From assembly GCA_015062685.1 (NCBI GenBank), contig SUUE01000001.1, positions 271,704 through 335,703 of the forward strand: a stretch of DNA of 64,000 bases. Direction: 5' to 3'. Below, piece by piece: positions 51,091-59,761 of this stretch (position 1 is the stretch's first letter; every line of letters starts with the position of its first letter). The position numbers and the translations under genes are program-made. The notes under the pieces were generated by a model that saw only the letters and a list, made by a program, of their open reading frames with translations, made no database searches and was not told where the DNA came from. The DNA is from Coriobacteriaceae bacterium (GTDB lineage: Bacteria > Actinomycetota > Coriobacteriia > Coriobacteriales > Eggerthellaceae).

Positions 51091-51998
51091 CGATCGAGTT
51101 CCGCAACGTGCACGCGTCCTACGACGCGAACATCCCCATATTGAAAGGCGTCAGCTTCACCGTGGAAGACGGAGAGTTCGTCGCGTTCGTGGGCACGAAC
51201 GGCGCCGGCAAATCAACGACGATGCGGCTGGTGAACGGCCTGCTCAAACCCGAAGAGGGCGAGGTGCTGATCGACGGCGTGCCCACCACCGAGCTCAAGA
51301 CAAGCGAGCTGGCTCGCCGCGTGGGTTTCCTGTTCCAAAACCCCGACAACCAGATATGCTGCAACACCGTGCGCGATGAGTTGCTGTTCAGCTTCAAGGC
51401 CATCGGCGCCCTGGACGCCGATGCCGAGCGTCGCGTGGACGAGGTCATCGCGGAGTTCAACTTCAACCCCGACGACGACCCCTTCCTGCTGAACCGCGGC
51501 ACGCGCCAGCTGCTCGCGCTCGCCTCCACCATCGTGGTTGAGCCTCCGGTGATCGTGCTCGACGAGCCCACGACCGGCCTCGACTTCCGCGAATGCGTGA
51601 AGGTGATGAACATCATCCGCCGCCTGCACCAAAGCGGCACCACCGTCATCATGGTGTGCCACGACATGGAGGTCGTTGCCGACTTCGCCAACCGTGTCAT
51701 CGTCATGAGCGACGGCTGCGTAGTTGACCAAGGGCCCACGTTCGAAGCGCTGCGAAACCGGCGCACGCTCCAGGCGGCAAGTCTGGTGCCGCCTCAGATC
51801 GTGGACATCTCGCTCGGGCTGAGCATGATGCGGCCCGACCTCGACGGCACGCTCATCGCAAATGCCAACACGCTCAACGAGATGGAAGCGGCCATCGCCG
51901 CCGCAGTCGGCAACCCCGGCGCCGCTTCCTCCACCCCCACCTACGCCCCCACCGCCCCCGGCGCCGAAGACGCGCTGGAAGAAGGAGGTGCCCGATGA
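51087..51998 (+). CDS. ecfA2: ECF transporter ATPase with degenerate signature
   Basis: A 303-residue ABC ATPase: Walker A GTNGAGKST (near 38), Q-loop LFQNPDNQICC, Walker B VIVLDEPTTGLD (near 163) and switch His in MVCHDMEV. The signature is LNRGTRQLLALAS instead of LSGGQ, so the ATP site built from this signature and the partner's Walker A is probably slow or inactive while the other remains canonical. A Pro/Ala-rich tail of about 40 residues is atypical. The start overlaps the partner's stop and the stop overlaps the ecfT start. Confidence 0.9.
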   Translation: MTIEFRNVHASYDANIPILKGVSFTVEDGEFVAFVGTNGAGKSTTMRLVNGLLKPEEGEVLIDGVPTTELKTSELARRVGFLFQNPDNQICCNTVRDELLFSFKAIGALDADAERRVDEVIAEFNFNPDDDPFLLNRGTRQLLALASTIVVEPPVIVLDEPTTGLDFRECVKVMNIIRRLHQSGTTVIMVCHDMEVVADFANRVIVMSDGCVVDQGPTFEALRNRRTLQAASLVPPQIVDISLGLSMMRPDLDGTLIANANTLNEMEAAIAAAVGNPGAASSTPTYAPTAPGAEDALEEGGAR

Positions 51999-52765
51999 AA
52001 GACTTCCTCGAGTACGTGCCCGGCAATTCGCTCATCCACCGGCTGAACCCCGTGGTCAAGCTCATCGGTTCCATCCTGTTCGCAGTGGCCTGCTTCTGCA
52101 CGTCCAACCTCGTCTTCGTGTGCTGCATGCTGGTCCTCGCGCTGGCCATGGCGGCGTCGTGCGGCATGTTGCGCCAAACCACCGGCCTCATGAAGGCGGT
52201 ATTCGTGTTCTCGCTGCTGTTGGCCGTTATCCAGGTGCTCTTCACGCCTTCGGGCGACCTACTGCTAGAGCTGCCGTGGGGCTATATCGGCACGGGCAGC
52301 CTGCTCGCCGCTCTCACCACCGTCATCCGCCTGGAAGCCGCAGCGATCCCGTTGTTCCTCACATTCTACGTGACCAAGGTGTCCGACATGACGAACGCCG
52401 CCGTGAAAGTGCTCCACGTGCCCTACAAGTACGCGTTCACGTTCAGCTCCACGGTGCATTTCATCCCGGTGTTCCTGAACGACATGAGCAGCATCATGGA
52501 AGCGCAGACCGCGCGCGGCGTCGAGTTCGACCAGGGTGGCATCTTCAAGAAGATCGGGCTGATGATGCCCCTTTGCGTGCCGTTGCTCGTGAGCTCCGTG
52601 CGCAAGACGAACAGCGCCGCCATCGCCGCCGAGGTGCGCGGCTTCAACCTGCGCACGCGCGCATCGGGCTACAAGGACTACCCCATCGCCGGCATCGACG
52701 CTGCCGCCCTCGCGCTGACGCTCGCACTGCTGGCAGCTTCCATCTGCCTTACCGTGCTGTTGTAG
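51995..52765 (+). CDS. ecfT: ECF transporter transmembrane subunit
   Basis: A 256-residue EcfT protein with five to six helices. The start is typical: YVPGNSLIHRLNPVVKLIG. The two short coupling motifs that touch the ATPases are present as AQTARGVEFD (near 170) and AAEVRGFNLR (near 212), each with the essential A-R-G/R-G. It completes a dedicated TrpP-EcfA-EcfA'-EcfT importer. The start overlaps ecfA2 (ATGA). The B3 repeat follows 72 bp downstream and may terminate the operon. Confidence 0.92.
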   Translation: MKDFLEYVPGNSLIHRLNPVVKLIGSILFAVACFCTSNLVFVCCMLVLALAMAASCGMLRQTTGLMKAVFVFSLLLAVIQVLFTPSGDLLLELPWGYIGTGSLLAALTTVIRLEAAAIPLFLTFYVTKVSDMTNAAVKVLHVPYKYAFTFSSTVHFIPVFLNDMSSIMEAQTARGVEFDQGGIFKKIGLMMPLCVPLLVSSVRKTNSAAIAAEVRGFNLRTRASGYKDYPIAGIDAAALALTLALLAASICLTVLL

Positions 52766-52837
52766 CGCATGGCAAGTCGATGAAGAAAGGGCCCCGTTTC
52801 CAATCGCATTCGCCGAACATGCAAAGCGCGTAGCCAA

Positions 52838-53041
52838 CCCGTGCAAACCTCGCGATTTCTTCCGCTTCGGCGCAATCCGTGGAAGTAATTGCGAGGTTTG
52901 CACGGGTTTGCAGGCCATTTTTGCCTCTGGGAGGGGCAAAACCCCAGTTCACGAATTTTCACGCCCTCTTCGACCCGTGCAAACCCCGCGATTCTTGCAA
53001 CCCACTCGCAAATTCGTGGAAGTAATCGCAGGGTTTGCACG
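52838..53041. repeat. Two-hairpin intergenic repeat, B type (B3), best-preserved copy
   Basis: Hairpin 1: 52838-52863 (CCCGTGCAAACCTCGCGATT...) with 52881-52906, two mismatches in 26. Hairpin 2: 52976-52996 with 53021-53041 (CGTGCAAACCCCGCGATTCT arms). The core GGCAAAACCCCAGTTCACGA (52935-52954) is the same as in the A-type copies. Total 204 bp, in the 414-bp gap (52766-53179) between ecfT and the acyltransferase. Confidence 0.85.
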
Positions 53042-53179
53042 CGAGGCGGCAGGTCTAACCCTGTGAGCAAAACTCCGCATTTCGTAACAGCTCTTATAAG
53101 ATTCCAAATAGTCATGGGTCATCGTGCTCAAAACAAGTAGTATGCCCTAGGGAAGAACACGAAGAACTAGAGAGCAAAC

Positions 53180-55624
53180 GTGACAGAATCCGAGATCAAC
53201 TTCGAAGTGCCCTTGCCGTACAACGAGGGCGTGCAAACAATTGAGGGCGAGCCGGTCCCGGCGCAGCCCGCTGAAGAACCCACTCCCACGTCACCGCAGC
53301 AACCGGCTGCGAAGCATGCCGCAAAGCCGACCCACAGGCCCTCGGTCAAGCGCAAGTCGAAAGCAGCCCACGGCGCACCCGCGCCCGCGGCAGCACCCGC
53401 ACCCAAGCCCGTTGGCGCAAAGCGCGGCAAAAAGCGCTATATCCCGGCAATCGACGGCCTACGCGCCTTCGCGGTGTTCGCGGTGATCCTCTACCACATG
53501 GGCATGCCGTTCGCGCGCGGCGGGCTGCTGGGCGTGACGGTGTTCTTCGTCATTTCGGGTTACCTCATCACGGGCCTGCTCACAGCGGAATGGGACGCCT
53601 CGGGCACGATCAACCTGCCGCAGTTCTGGTTCCGCCGCATCAGGCGCCTGTTCCCCGCCATCGTGCTCGTCATCGTCGTGACGGCGGCCGTGCTCTCGTT
53701 CGCGTCGCCCCTGCTGCTCACCAAGATGCGGCCCGACATCATTCCCGGTCTATTCTGGTTCGAGAACTGGTGGTACATCTTCCGCGACCTCAGCTACTTC
53801 GAGGCGGCCGGCGCGCCCAGCCCGCTCACGCACTTCTGGTCGCTCGCCATCGAGGAGCAGTTCTACCTCGTATGGCCCGTGCTGCTGCTCGGCGCCTACA
53901 AGGCGGGCGCCAAGAAGAAGCTCGTCCGACGCGCCTGCCTTGTGCTCGCAGTCATCAGCGCCATAGCCATGGCCGTGCTGTTCGACCCCGCCGGCGACCC
54001 ATCGCGCGTTTACTACGGCACGGACACGCGCGCATTCTCGCTGCTCATCGGCGCCTGGCTTTCGTTCGCCTGGCCCGGCGCCCAGCTGACCGAGGAGGGC
54101 ACGCGCCACGTGCCGCGCAAGTCCGTGGCCATCCTCGACGGCGTGGGCATCGCGGCGTTCCTGGCCATCATAGCCATGTGCGTGTTCATCAGCGGCTACT
54201 CCATGTTCATGTACTACGGCGGCCTGCTGATCTGCAGCATTCTATCGGCCGTGGTCATCGCCGTGCTCGCCCACCCGCGCAGCATGCTCGCACGCTTTGC
54301 GGCACTCAAGCCGTTCGTGTGGATCGGCCAGCGCAGCTACGGCATGTACCTGTGGCATTTCCCCATCATCGTGCTGCTGCAGCCGCGAAACGCCACGGCG
54401 CTGCCGTGGTGGATCTACCTGGTGGAGATCGCGCTCACCATCGGCATCGCGCACCTGTCCTACCAGTACGTCGAGACGCCCATCCGCCGCGACGGCTTCA
54501 TCGCGTTCTTTAGGAAACTGCGCGACCGCGTGCCGGCCCTCGTCGCATCCGGGCTCGTGACCGTCGTAGCGGTAGGCGGCATCCTCGTGGTCCCACCCGT
54601 GGCCGAAGGCGGCATCGCCGTGGACGAGCCGCGCGTCATGAGCGCCACCCTGAAGAAGCCGATCGTCGACGGCGTCTACGACGTCGTGTTCGTGGGCGAC
54701 TCGGTGTCGCTCGGCGCCAACGAGCAGCTGAACGAAGCGTTTCCGCACGGCCTCATAGACACCGAGGGCAACCGCCAGATCGAAGCCGCCCTGCCCGTGC
54801 TCCAAGACTACATCGACCAGGGCATCGTGGGCGATACGGTGGTGGTCAGCCTGAGCACCAACGGCTTCGCCAAGCCCGAGGAGCTCGAGCAGATCATGAG
54901 CATGTGCGGCCCCGACCGCACCGTCTGGTTCGTGAACATCCGCGTGCCCGACGAGCGTTGCGAACCCAACAACGCCGCCATTCAAGCCTGCGTGGACGCA
55001 CACGACAACGCGCACCTGATCGACTGGTACGCCACGACTGCCGGACACGACGAGTACCTCATCGACGACGGCATCCACCTGACGGTGGACGGCCGCAAAG
55101 CCTTCGCCGACCTGGTCGTGAGCACCATGGGCTACGTGGCGCCGAACGACGAGAACACGAAGTACGACGTGCTGTTCATCGGCGACGTCGTGGCGCTCGA
55201 TGCCATCGACGAGCTGTCCAAGAAGCTCCCGAACGGCGCACTCGACTGCAGCGACGCCCGCGACTTCAAAGCAGTGCGCGCAGCCTTCGACAAATACGCC
55301 GAGAAGAACGTAATAGGCGACACGCTCGTGCTCAGCTTGGGCAACGAGGGCCTGCTCGACCGCAACGACGTGGAGCAGCTCATAACCGACGCGGGCGCCG
55401 ACAAGACCATATGGATCGTGAACGCGCGTTGCCCGAACATGTGGTGCGAGCAGAACAACGAGCTGCTGAGCGACATAGCCTCGAAGCATGACAACGTGCA
55501 CATCATCGATTGGTTCGAAGCATCGAAGGGCCACGACGAATATCTCGCCGAAAACGGGATGGGGCTGACCGAGGACGGCGTAAAGGCCTATACTGATACT
55601 ATTACGCACGTAATGGGTCTGTAG
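53180..55624 (+). CDS. OafA-type acyltransferase with two SGNH-like domains
   Basis: An 814-residue membrane O-acyltransferase. A Pro/Ala/Lys-rich cytosolic tail of about 85 residues precedes the acyltransferase 3 domain (about 90-455, IDGLRAFAVFAVILYHMG, FFVISGYLITGLL, FWFRRIRRLFPAIV) with ten or so helices. An extracytoplasmic SGNH domain follows (about 490-655: VVFVGDSVSLGANEQL with the Ser, DDGIHLTVDG with the Asp/His). A second copy (about 660-810) has lost the Ser (LFIGDVVALDAIDEL) and the His (ENGMGLTEDG). It probably O-acetylates a cell-wall or surface polymer. The start codon is GTG 53180; the ribosome site is weak. Confidence 0.88.
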   Translation: MTESEINFEVPLPYNEGVQTIEGEPVPAQPAEEPTPTSPQQPAAKHAAKPTHRPSVKRKSKAAHGAPAPAAAPAPKPVGAKRGKKRYIPAIDGLRAFAVFAVILYHMGMPFARGGLLGVTVFFVISGYLITGLLTAEWDASGTINLPQFWFRRIRRLFPAIVLVIVVTAAVLSFASPLLLTKMRPDIIPGLFWFENWWYIFRDLSYFEAAGAPSPLTHFWSLAIEEQFYLVWPVLLLGAYKAGAKKKLVRRACLVLAVISAIAMAVLFDPAGDPSRVYYGTDTRAFSLLIGAWLSFAWPGAQLTEEGTRHVPRKSVAILDGVGIAAFLAIIAMCVFISGYSMFMYYGGLLICSILSAVVIAVLAHPRSMLARFAALKPFVWIGQRSYGMYLWHFPIIVLLQPRNATALPWWIYLVEIALTIGIAHLSYQYVETPIRRDGFIAFFRKLRDRVPALVASGLVTVVAVGGILVVPPVAEGGIAVDEPRVMSATLKKPIVDGVYDVVFVGDSVSLGANEQLNEAFPHGLIDTEGNRQIEAALPVLQDYIDQGIVGDTVVVSLSTNGFAKPEELEQIMSMCGPDRTVWFVNIRVPDERCEPNNAAIQACVDAHDNAHLIDWYATTAGHDEYLIDDGIHLTVDGRKAFADLVVSTMGYVAPNDENTKYDVLFIGDVVALDAIDELSKKLPNGALDCSDARDFKAVRAAFDKYAEKNVIGDTLVLSLGNEGLLDRNDVEQLITDAGADKTIWIVNARCPNMWCEQNNELLSDIASKHDNVHIIDWFEASKGHDEYLAENGMGLTEDGVKAYTDTITHVMGL

Positions 55625-55638
55625 CAAGGAGCGCCGTC

Positions 55639-56169
55639 GTGGCAATCATAACGAGTTTTGGGGGACCGACCAGCCTCGAGAGCCTTACGGACCACCTCGA
55701 GAACAACAAGATGGCCCCCATCGAGCGCATTCAGTTCGCAGACGGTGAATTCGGCGAATGGACGGTGAGCGAGAACTGCGCCGTGGGCGACGTCGTGTTC
55801 TTCCTCTGCGATGGCGCGCCGATCGAGGCGCTCGGCAACGCCTTCGACGAACTGGGGAGCATAGACGACCCCGCTATCATGACCTTCATCAAGAGGGAGT
55901 TTATCCTGCACAAGTGCTACGCCGGCACCATCATGGCGGTTGGGAAAGTGGCAAGCGACCCCTTCAAGGTGGATCCCGACCGGGAATTCGAGGGCGCGCC
56001 CGGCCGCTGGCATGCGAACATCTCGAGCTTCCGCCAGCTCAAGAACCCGATAAGCGTGAACGACCTGGGCGACATCTTCACGTTGAACCAAACCGGTTGC
56101 GTCACGGAGCTCGACGACAAACAAAGCGTCAAGCTCCTCGCAACGGTGATGTTCGGGAACCTGCGCTAG
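55639..56169 (+). CDS. Uncharacterised protein, possible PUA/EVE-like fold
   Basis: A 176-residue cytosolic protein starting at GTG 55639 behind AAGGAG, 14 bp after the acyltransferase stop. FGEWTVSENCAVGDVVFFLC and KCYAGTIMAVGKVASDPF give the 'W-x-V...GD-x-V-F-F...I-x-A-x-G-x-V' rhythm of PUA/EVE/ASCH-type barrels, which bind modified bases or RNA, but key residues cannot be checked here. It may be translated from the acyltransferase transcript. No other clue to its function. Confidence 0.65.
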   Translation: MAIITSFGGPTSLESLTDHLENNKMAPIERIQFADGEFGEWTVSENCAVGDVVFFLCDGAPIEALGNAFDELGSIDDPAIMTFIKREFILHKCYAGTIMAVGKVASDPFKVDPDREFEGAPGRWHANISSFRQLKNPISVNDLGDIFTLNQTGCVTELDDKQSVKLLATVMFGNLR

Positions 56170-56195
56170 GCGGAACTAACGCGCAGGGCGCACCC

Positions 56196-56945
56196 TTACA
56201 GAACGCCTTCGGGCATAAACGTATCCCGCGAAACGCTCACGTCCGCCCAAATGTCGGACGCGCGCACCGCACGGCCCTCCGATGCGCGGCGCCGCCACGT
56301 CCGCAGCCACTCCGCCATCAGGTCGCCGCAAAGGTCGAACGTCGCGTTCATCCACCCCTCGCCCAGCAGCTGGTAGGTGCCGCGCAACTCGGCGCCCGCC
56401 CTGTCAACGATGGCGTCTGCCACATCCACCGACCGCACGACGTCCTCGGCTTTTATCTCGTATTGACGGAAGCTGCACGCCGCGTCCAGCAGCTCGGGCG
56501 TAACCTGCACGCGGCTCTCCATGCGCAGCGACCTCCCGAATGCGTCGAAGTCCGCCTGCTTGCGCACGCGCAGCTCCTCGCCCTTCGGCACATCGTGCGT
56601 CTGGCAGAACAGCCTCACGCGGCCGTTGTACACCCGGTCTGCGAGCAAGTGGGCCCACGCCCCTAGCGCGAGCGAGACGCTCGCAGGGTCGTCCGCCCTT
56701 CGCCGCACGACGTAATCGTCCCAGAAGTGGTCCGAATTGGGCAGCGGCGTCATGTTCGGCCGCGCGAAATGCGTCACGCAGTAATCGATGCGATACGACG
56801 CATCCGGCACCATGAACCCGACGTAGATGTCGGGGACGTAGTTGCCGAACAGAAATGCGTTGACGTCGGCGATGCCGAAATCAAGCGGAGCGCCCTCCGA
56901 GAGCAAGCGCTCGACATGGGCGGTATGAATGTTCCAACTTGGCAT
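56196..56945 (-). CDS. Zinc-dependent phospholipase C-like protein
   Basis: A 249-residue helical protein. The opening MPSWNIHTAHVERLLSEG, the segment AFLFGNYVPDIYVGFMVPD, an early H-F pair (THFARPNMTP, NSDHFWDDYV) and GAWAHLLADRVYNGRVRL fit the Zn_dep_PLPC family (PF00882), whose His/Asp residues bind three metals. No signal peptide is present, so the protein is intracellular and a role on phospholipids is not certain. It lies 18 bp from the iron alcohol dehydrogenase gene in the same direction and is the last gene of that minus-strand unit. Confidence 0.7.
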   Translation of the reverse strand: MPSWNIHTAHVERLLSEGAPLDFGIADVNAFLFGNYVPDIYVGFMVPDASYRIDYCVTHFARPNMTPLPNSDHFWDDYVVRRRADDPASVSLALGAWAHLLADRVYNGRVRLFCQTHDVPKGEELRVRKQADFDAFGRSLRMESRVQVTPELLDAACSFRQYEIKAEDVVRSVDVADAIVDRAGAELRGTYQLLGEGWMNATFDLCGDLMAEWLRTWRRRASEGRAVRASDIWADVSVSRDTFMPEGVL

Positions 56946-56963
56946 AATACGTAACCCGCTGAG

Positions 56964-58325
56964 CTAACGGCGCTTCCTCACCGCGTACACGACCACGGCG
57001 GCCGATGCTGCCGCGACGGCGCCGGCGGCAGCCACCTTGACCTTGCGCTTCCCGGCGGACCGCTTGGCTGCCACGGTGGCGGCGATGCCGGGCGAAGAAG
57101 GCGCGATAGCGGGGCGTTCCTCCGCCTCGGAGCCGTCCAGCACGCGCCGCAGGACGCGTTCGAAGTCAGCTTGATCCCAAATGGCGGGAACCGGGTAAGC
57201 GGGGTTGCCCTCCGCCGCCGCGCCGGCCGCCAGTTCGGGAATATCCTCCTCGCGCAGCTCAGGTATCGTCGAAGGCACGCCCATCGACGCCGCCAGCTCG
57301 CGGATGGCCTCGATGAACGCAACGGCCACATCGCGGTCGGTTGCGCCGCCCAGGCCAATGGCCTCGCCTAGGCGCGCCAGGCGCGGCTCCGCCGCAACCC
57401 CATAGCCCTCGAGCACGACGGGCAGCAGCACGGCGTTCGCCAGCCCATGCTGCACGTGGTAGCGGCCGCCGATGCCATGGGCCAGCGCATGAACGTAGCC
57501 CACCATGTTGTTCGTGAAGGCGATGCCCGCGTAGTACGACGCCACGAGCATGTTCTCGCGCACGGGCGCATTGGATCCGTCATCGTAGGACGCCTTGAGG
57601 TTCTTGAAGATGAGCTCCACCGCACGGCGGGCGTATTCTCGCGCCTCGCGCGACCCGTACCTGTTGATATAGGCCTCCACGGCATGCGTGAGGGCATCCA
57701 TGCCGGTGTACGCCGTCATGGCGGGCGGCAGCCCCAGCAGAAGGTTGGGGTCGAGCACCGCTACGTCAGGAATCAGCGCCACATCGGCCACCGAGCACTT
57801 GCGCTGCCTCGCGGGGTCGGTGAGCACGGCCGCGGCCGTCACCTCCGAACCCGTGCCCGCCGTCGTAGGAACGGCAACGAGATACGGCAGCGAGCATCGC
57901 ACCTTCAACGTGCCCACGAGGTCGAGGGCGCGCTTGCCCGGCTTCACCGCCAGGGCTCCGGCGATCTTGGCGCAGTCCATGACCGATCCTCCGCCTATGG
58001 CCACGATGCCCTCGCACCCGCGGCTACGGTAGAACGCGGCAGCCTTCTCGACGCACTCGACATCGGGGTCGGGCTTCACCTCGCTGAACACGGCGGATGT
58101 CACGCCGTGGGCGAGCAGGTCGTTAGCGAACGACGCCACGAGCCCACGCTTGACGAAGCCCTCGGTGGTCACGATCATCACGCAACGGATGTCCTGCTCG
58201 CGCAGGACATCGATCACGTCGTACAAGCACCCGGGACCCACGAGCAGCTCGGGCAGCATGTTCAACTGGACCTTCTGAACCTGGGAGGCGGCCAGCTGGC
58301 GCGCCCGGGCTATGGATTCGATCAT
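56964..58325 (-). CDS. Iron-containing alcohol dehydrogenase with C-terminal membrane anchor
   Basis: A 453-residue type III alcohol dehydrogenase that interconverts alcohols and carbonyls with NAD(P). The NAD-binding GGGSVMDCAK (near residue 104), TAGTGSEVT, and metal ligands in GMDALTHAVEAY, HALAHGIGG and YHVQHGLANA are intact. After the usual end near residue 395 a 30-residue linker leads to KRKVKVAAAGAVAAASAAVV and YAVRKRR, a single hydrophobic helix flanked by basic residues, so the enzyme is probably tail-anchored in the membrane. The start codon overlaps the diguanylate cyclase stop (ATGA). Confidence 0.9.
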   Translation of the reverse strand: MIESIARARQLAASQVQKVQLNMLPELLVGPGCLYDVIDVLREQDIRCVMIVTTEGFVKRGLVASFANDLLAHGVTSAVFSEVKPDPDVECVEKAAAFYRSRGCEGIVAIGGGSVMDCAKIAGALAVKPGKRALDLVGTLKVRCSLPYLVAVPTTAGTGSEVTAAAVLTDPARQRKCSVADVALIPDVAVLDPNLLLGLPPAMTAYTGMDALTHAVEAYINRYGSREAREYARRAVELIFKNLKASYDDGSNAPVRENMLVASYYAGIAFTNNMVGYVHALAHGIGGRYHVQHGLANAVLLPVVLEGYGVAAEPRLARLGEAIGLGGATDRDVAVAFIEAIRELAASMGVPSTIPELREEDIPELAAGAAAEGNPAYPVPAIWDQADFERVLRRVLDGSEAEERPAIAPSSPGIAATVAAKRSAGKRKVKVAAAGAVAAASAAVVVYAVRKRR

Positions 58326-59590
58326 CGGTCTTCCTCTCCATCGGCGCGGTGATGGTGCTCCGCCTTCTGGGCGTACATGACGCGATCTGCGAACGCAATA
58401 TCGTCGAGCACCTTGTCCTCGGGGCCTTCAATGACGGAGGTGCCGAAGGAGATGCTGATCGGGCACTCGTCCAACGCGAGCAGCTCCTCCTGGCGCTCCA
58501 TCTCCGCAACCACCTCTTTGGTTTGCTCGAGCGTCATGCCCGGCAGGAAGGCGATGAACTCATCGCCGCCCGTGCGGAACGCGCGCCCGTTCTCGGGCAG
58601 GGCGGACGTCACGGCCTGCGCGGACAGGCGGATGTACTCATCGCCCACGAGATGTCCGAACGTATCGTTCACGCTCTTGAGGTCATCGCAATCCGCCGAG
58701 ATGATGCCAATGGGGAAATCCTCCCTCTCGGGCAGCCCCTGCACGTATTCGCCGAAGGCGCGGTGATTGCCTAGCCCCGTGAGCGCGTCGGTATGCGCCA
58801 GCTGCTCGAGCTCGCGCCTGAACAGCTCGCGCTCCGTCACGTCGTTGATGAGCGCGATGATGCCGCCCACGTTGCCCTCGCGGTCGAACACGGGCCGCTT
58901 GATGAGCTCCATGAACTCCCGCACGCCGTCCGTGTTGATCTCGATGACGTAGGACGTCCCCTCGCCCGACTCGAGTATCTTCTGGTCGGTCTCCATGGCC
59001 CTGATGGCGTTTTCCTTGTCCTTGCGGATCTCCACATCGGTCTTGCCGCGGATCGTCCAGTTCGGGTCGTCGGGCTTATCGAGATGGTGCCAGTAATGCG
59101 TGCAGAACACGTAGCGGCCCTCGGCATCCTTCAGGAAGATGTTCGACGGCAGCTCGCAGAGCATCGATTCCAGTTCGTAGAACGATTCCATGCGCTTGAG
59201 GTTGATCGCATTCTCCACGCGCCTCTTGAGCAGGCGCGAATAATGCGGCCTCATCAGGAAGTCCACCGCGCCCTCTTCCAAGCAGCGCATGTCGCTGTCC
59301 ACGAGCGGACGCTTCGTGGCGATGAGCACGGGAATGGTCGTATAGTTCAGGTTGTCTGCAACGCTACGGAGCAGGTAGCAATCGTTCTCCTGGGCAATGT
59401 CCACGTCGACGATGGCCGCCGACAGGTCGTAGTAGCGCTCGGCCAAAACGCCGAGGAACTCCTCAACGCTGTACGCCACGACCACGTCGAAGTTCCAGCC
59501 GAGGATGCCGTAGAACTCGTGCTCCCTATCGTTCGGGTCGAGCATCGTCAGGATAGTCCGCTTTTCGTATCCCGAAGTCTTTACTTCCAC
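58322..59590 (-). CDS. Diguanylate cyclase with receiver-like and PAS domains
   Basis: A 422-residue signalling protein that would make cyclic di-GMP. Residues 10-125 are a receiver-like domain in which the acidic pocket is altered (MLDPNDREHE) and the conserved Lys is Arg (DFLMRPH), although VDVD keeps a phospho-acceptor Asp. A PAS domain follows (about 140-265, LPSNIFLKDAEGRYVFCTHY). The GGDEF domain (about 270-410) has DALTGLGNHRAF, DCDDLKSVNDTFGH and RTGGDEFIAF; no RxxD inhibitory site precedes it. I chose GTG 59590, since GGGAGG lies upstream; a start at 59656 has none. It is translationally coupled to the alcohol dehydrogenase. Confidence 0.9.
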   Translation of the reverse strand: MEVKTSGYEKRTILTMLDPNDREHEFYGILGWNFDVVVAYSVEEFLGVLAERYYDLSAAIVDVDIAQENDCYLLRSVADNLNYTTIPVLIATKRPLVDSDMRCLEEGAVDFLMRPHYSRLLKRRVENAINLKRMESFYELESMLCELPSNIFLKDAEGRYVFCTHYWHHLDKPDDPNWTIRGKTDVEIRKDKENAIRAMETDQKILESGEGTSYVIEINTDGVREFMELIKRPVFDREGNVGGIIALINDVTERELFRRELEQLAHTDALTGLGNHRAFGEYVQGLPEREDFPIGIISADCDDLKSVNDTFGHLVGDEYIRLSAQAVTSALPENGRAFRTGGDEFIAFLPGMTLEQTKEVVAEMERQEELLALDECPISISFGTSVIEGPEDKVLDDIAFADRVMYAQKAEHHHRADGEEDR

Positions 59591-59761
59591 GAAAACGCCT
59601 CCCTTGGCACGCGCAATGGCGAAAGCGGCCTGCTGCGCATCGCAACGAGCACGCACTGCCCGAATTTTATCCCAACCATTCTAGCAAGGCGTTATCATCA
59701 TGGTAAGGTCAGATTAGAGCTATGGAAGCGAACCCGCCCGGCCACGGCCAGAGGAGAGCCC

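Noticed and set aside
54242-55645. Minus-strand frame of 467 codons
   Set aside because: It is antisense to the acyltransferase/SGNH gene; Val/His/Asp/Gly-rich shadow with no start signal.
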